Positions 61,435-64,000 of a DNA stretch of 64,000 bases are shown one piece after another. The notes beneath the pieces are model-generated. The model did no database searches. It saw nothing but the letters and a program-made list of their open reading frames with translations, and was not told the origin of the DNA. The position numbers and the translations under genes are program-made. The stretch is from Auanema rhodensis (taxonomy: Eukaryota > Nematoda > Chromadorea > Rhabditida > Rhabditidae): contig OZ059898.1 of NCBI GenBank assembly GCA_964057225.1, forward strand, positions 16,407,267-16,471,266, in the 5' to 3' direction. Each line of letters begins with the position of its first letter. Within the stretch, counting starts at the first letter, position 1.

Positions 61435-61660
61435 TACAGTCATGTGCGATGAAAGTCGGACACCTACTAGAATCCCTTATAACTTCTCAGATAAACTACA
61501 ATAAATTCAGAAAAAATCTTAGAGATTTTAAAAAATCATGTTTAAAAGTAATTTCTGAAGTCTCCGAAATTTTCATAAACTGCTTGAAGTCTTCTTTCGT
61601 GAATTTCAGAAGTTTTATCAAGATTTCAGAAATAATTTTTTTATAGGAGTACACTAAACG
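61435..61660 (+). mobile_element. Putative Tc1/mariner-like terminus
   Basis: Begins TACAGTCATGTGCGATGAAA and continues GTCGGACACC, resembling many Tc1/mariner inverted-repeat ends (TA plus CAGT, and a GGACACC word). No inverted partner was seen nearby, so it would be a truncated copy. Confidence 0.35.
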
Positions 61661-61867
61661 TCTATTTTTCTTTTAAACGGGAGAATTTGGTTGTACGTTA
61701 GCCAAGTTCTCTTCATAGATATTCAGTAAGATTCAGTTGCTGAAGCTTATTTGTTTGAAGCTATGCTATAGGAAAAACTTAATTATTGATCGAGCTTTGT
61801 GTTTAGAATCATTTTAAAATATTTTTAATGAAATAACTTCTTCCTAATTTCAAATTTTGTTATATTA

Positions 61868-62092
61868 AGAAGGATTATTCAAAATAGTCAAAAAAAAAAC
61901 TTCTACCTCGATTCTGAGAATTCTGATTGGGACGACGACAACGAGGAGAACGACGGAAATCTGTCTGGAGGTGTGTCCTGCGATGAGGACGAAATGGAAG
62001 AGGATGTACTGGAGAATGTCTTGAATTTGGAAAACGATTGGAAACAAGATGTTTCAAAACGATTTCTGTCTGTTTCTATAAATAGGTTGTAA
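61868..62092 (+). pseudogene. Acidic ORF, possibly a transposase N-terminal remnant
   Basis: Open frame rich in Asp/Glu (DSENSDWDDDNEENDGN, then CDEDEMEEDVLENVL) that stops after about 70 codons. An acidic head region is usual for piggyBac transposases, and a piggyBac-like end lies 0.7 kb upstream. No catalytic Asp-rich core follows, so this is a remnant or chance. Confidence 0.3.
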
Positions 62093-62516
62093 TTCATATC
62101 GAGATCAAGTGTAAGGTGATAAATATGACGGGACACTCTCAGTATGTAACTCCAAACTATAAACGATAGCTCATAAGCTATATTTCATTCCTATTATTAA
62201 CTATTAGAAAACACGTTATTCCTATTTATTCATTAGGATGTGTAAGCTATTTGCTTTCAAATTGTAAATCAGAGATATAATAAAATCGATATTACATGAA
62301 TTATAACGCCTAGAATGTGGTCATCCTGCCCCGGGCAAAAATTGTAAAGGAAAACAATTGCTCCCCATTAGTGCGGTATCTCACTTTTGGGACAAACCTA
62401 ATGAAAACTATAAATGTCTGTCTCACATTTTTCCGGAAATTTCTTTTCTTAGTATTAAACGTTCACAATTAAAAAATAGAAAACATTCATTATATTAATA
62501 TATTACAAGATTTTTC

Positions 62517-63187
62517 TTAAACAAAGGAATATTTACAATGCTTGTGAATAATTTTGTAGCAAGCAGCTGCTGGGTCCTGTTCGGTTTCTTCGATAGCTTC
62601 CTGCAACAAAACGTTTTAGGTAACGCGAGGGTAGATAGAAAGTTAGTTATCTATCAACAGAAAGCGTTCACATCATGAATGAACAGATGAGGTAATCAAG
62701 TTCTTGGGGTTATATTTTTTCATGTTAATTCATTGGAATGTGCAACTTACATGAGCGATTTTGTCAACCATACTACGACAAGCTCTCTTCTCTACAGGAT
62801 TTCTAGAGTATTTCTTATCACATGTGCTTTCCATCTTATGTTCTTCCTCTGCCTAATTTAATCAAAAAGAAAGAAGATTAAAAATATAATTTTTCTCTTA
62901 CTTCTCCACATTCAGCATAGGTTTCCGAGATTAGAACTAGATCCAAACACATCTCGCATTCAAAGTCAGTTGAAGCTAAACGTCAGAAATTATTCAAAGA
63001 CCTAGATAAGGTATAAAAACCTTGGCCATCTGTGATCAATTTAAACGATCTTACTGTTTTCTTCGCACCACAGTTATCAGCTTGGCTAATGTCTGCCGGC
63101 ATAGCCAAGGTTGCAACAACAAAGCAAGCTAAATTAACTTTAAAATGATATTTTCATTTATAACTCACCAAGAATGAACAGTTTCAT
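62517..63187 (-). CDS. Secreted saposin-like (SapB) protein, second locus
   Basis: Five exons (63169-63187, 63021-63128, 62902-62975, 62751-62852, 62517-62600) join in phase to give 128 residues. The signal peptide is MKLFILACFVVATLAMP. A spacer with one cysteine (DNCGAKK) precedes a SapB domain with CEMC, STCDKK, RACRSM, AACYKI and KHC. An additional cysteine (YAECGE) in the first helix gives eight cysteines in the mature protein, so one extra disulfide is possible compared with the 42-kb gene. Function is membrane-lipid binding, with possible antimicrobial or digestive roles as in other nematode saposin-like proteins. It is divergent in sequence from the gene at 42194, so a recent duplication is unlikely. 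Confidence 0.85.
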
Positions 63188-63410
63188 TTTCAGAAATGCC
63201 GTTATCACAACTATCCATCATCATTTATTCTTTTTGTCTTATCAGTAAACGGTACTGATTATTGAACTCACATTATCAGACTCGTTAATGCACGTGCTCT
63301 ATTTCTTATGATTGCTCGGGAATAATTTGAAAAGACAAGAATCTATTTATTAAATAATATTGATATGCTTGAATAATTTGAAGGATAATAAATACACGAG
63401 TATTTGACTA

Positions 63411-64000
63411 CTAAAGTGAAATGCAACAAAGACATAAAACAAATACAATTAAATCCAAATAGAAATGCGTGATCCAGCTAATTTGAACTCCTTTTATTTT
63501 GTACTGTGGAGATGATTTAGATGTCAAACGAATGGCTCGTTCAACGTAAAACAGTGCTCTCTCAAGTTCATCCATTGGTTGGTCCAAATATAAACTGTAA
63601 TCATGCTCAACTTGCGCTTTGAACGAGGGGTTGTAAGCAACCTGAAACGAATTTTATGATAAAAAATACAATTTGGAAAAACTAAAATACCTCTTTAATA
63701 CGAGATTTTATTCTCTCAACGGTTAGTTCATTTTTATTTAATGGTACAGCAAATTTCCTTTCAACACCCATACGACAATTATATGCTTGTTCAGCAAAGA
63801 TTGGCAATATCACCATTGGAACTTTAGCGCAGAGAGATTCACGAAAACTTAAATTGAATTCCTTACAATAACTAGTTCCCTTTTTTAGTAAAAAAAACCT
63901 TTTAAGACCTCCATGAGATACAAAAGTAGCAGTAAGTTTGTGTTTTAACAAAGCACCTTGGTTTACCCATTTCACTGTTTTGACATGAGATTGGAAATTA
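63411..64000 (-). CDS. UDP-glucuronosyl/glucosyltransferase, C-terminal part
   Basis: Three exons are visible: 63899-64000 (continues beyond the window), 63691-63847 and 63411-63641. The UGT signature region is present: VKWVNQGALLKHKLTATFVS, then HGGLKSFRESLCAKVPMVIL and PIFAEQAYNCRM, which form the UDP-sugar binding site. The last exon ends with a hydrophobic helix (FYLDLIVFVLCLCCIS), the expected C-terminal membrane anchor in the ER. Almost no cytosolic tail follows, whereas many UGTs keep a short basic tail. UGTs add sugars to lipophilic compounds and toxins. The substrate cannot be inferred. The N-terminal half, which binds the acceptor, is outside the window. Confidence 0.9.

Larger units (their letters stand above)
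60825..62516. other. Intergenic region with a minisatellite and transposon remnants
   Basis: Contains a 32-bp minisatellite (60901-60986), a TTAA-bounded hairpin end (61161-61205), a Tc1/mariner-like end (about 61435) and an acidic ORF (61868-62092). No intact gene is seen. Confidence 0.55.

Noticed and set aside
1-64000. CRISPR array, operon-like prokaryotic features, rRNA or spliced-leader RNA genes
   Set aside because: No regularly spaced repeats, Shine-Dalgarno-led gene runs, rRNA segments or nematode SL sequence were seen.

Overview
The window is AT-rich nuclear DNA from a nematode. The evidence is a cuticle collagen, saposin-like secreted proteins, a nematode-style UDP-glycosyltransferase, a UNC-61-type septin, a SoxB factor, and intron-dense genes with 40-60 nt introns. 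The species cannot be named from the sequence. Many 3' splice sites end in a plain AAG, which is looser than the Caenorhabditis consensus. Nothing prokaryotic, organellar or viral was seen. Most genes were assembled by eye from exons whose phases close exactly, so models are consistent by reading frame but not confirmed by transcripts.

Layout, 1-24 kb. The 3' end of an unknown + gene (to 310) faces a four-helix membrane protein (389-1033, -). A single-pass membrane protein follows (2178-2617, +). From about 5 kb a regulatory landscape with a GC-rich island, GC boxes and a GA microsatellite leads into a ten-exon C2H2 zinc-finger gene (7833-23690, +). Three of its introns are 2.5-5.9 kb long.

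Layout, 24-46.5 kb. This is a compact gene cluster: an LHPP-type HAD phosphatase (24728-25973, -), a possible small ORF (26376-26597, -), the full HECT ubiquitin ligase UBR5 (26686-36923, +, over 50 tiny introns), a short BTB/T1 (KCTD-like) protein (37161-37652, -), a cuticle collagen (37982-38876, -), a DNA transposon with two almost identical 289-bp inverted arms (39498-41218), a saposin-like protein (42194-42775, +), an Arg-rich unknown protein (43100-44046, +) and a SEPT6-group septin (44297-46288, -).

Layout, 46.5-64 kb. Sparse DNA surrounds a compact three-exon SoxB2-like gene (52214-53081, +). After a long gene desert come COA5/PET191 (60499-60824, -), fragments that look like piggyBac and Tc1/mariner ends (61.1-62.1 kb), a second saposin-like gene (62517-63187, -) and the C-terminal part of a UGT that runs off the window (63411-64000, -).

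The neighbours do not form one pathway. Two developmental regulators (the zinc-finger and SoxB2-like genes) sit in large noncoding domains, and housekeeping genes are packed between them, often in convergent pairs. The main points for a second look are the transposon with nearly identical arms, a non-AG acceptor in LHPP, the divergent MLLE segment of UBR5, an imperfect 48-nt hairpin at 58.9 kb, and several small membrane or secreted proteins of unknown function.
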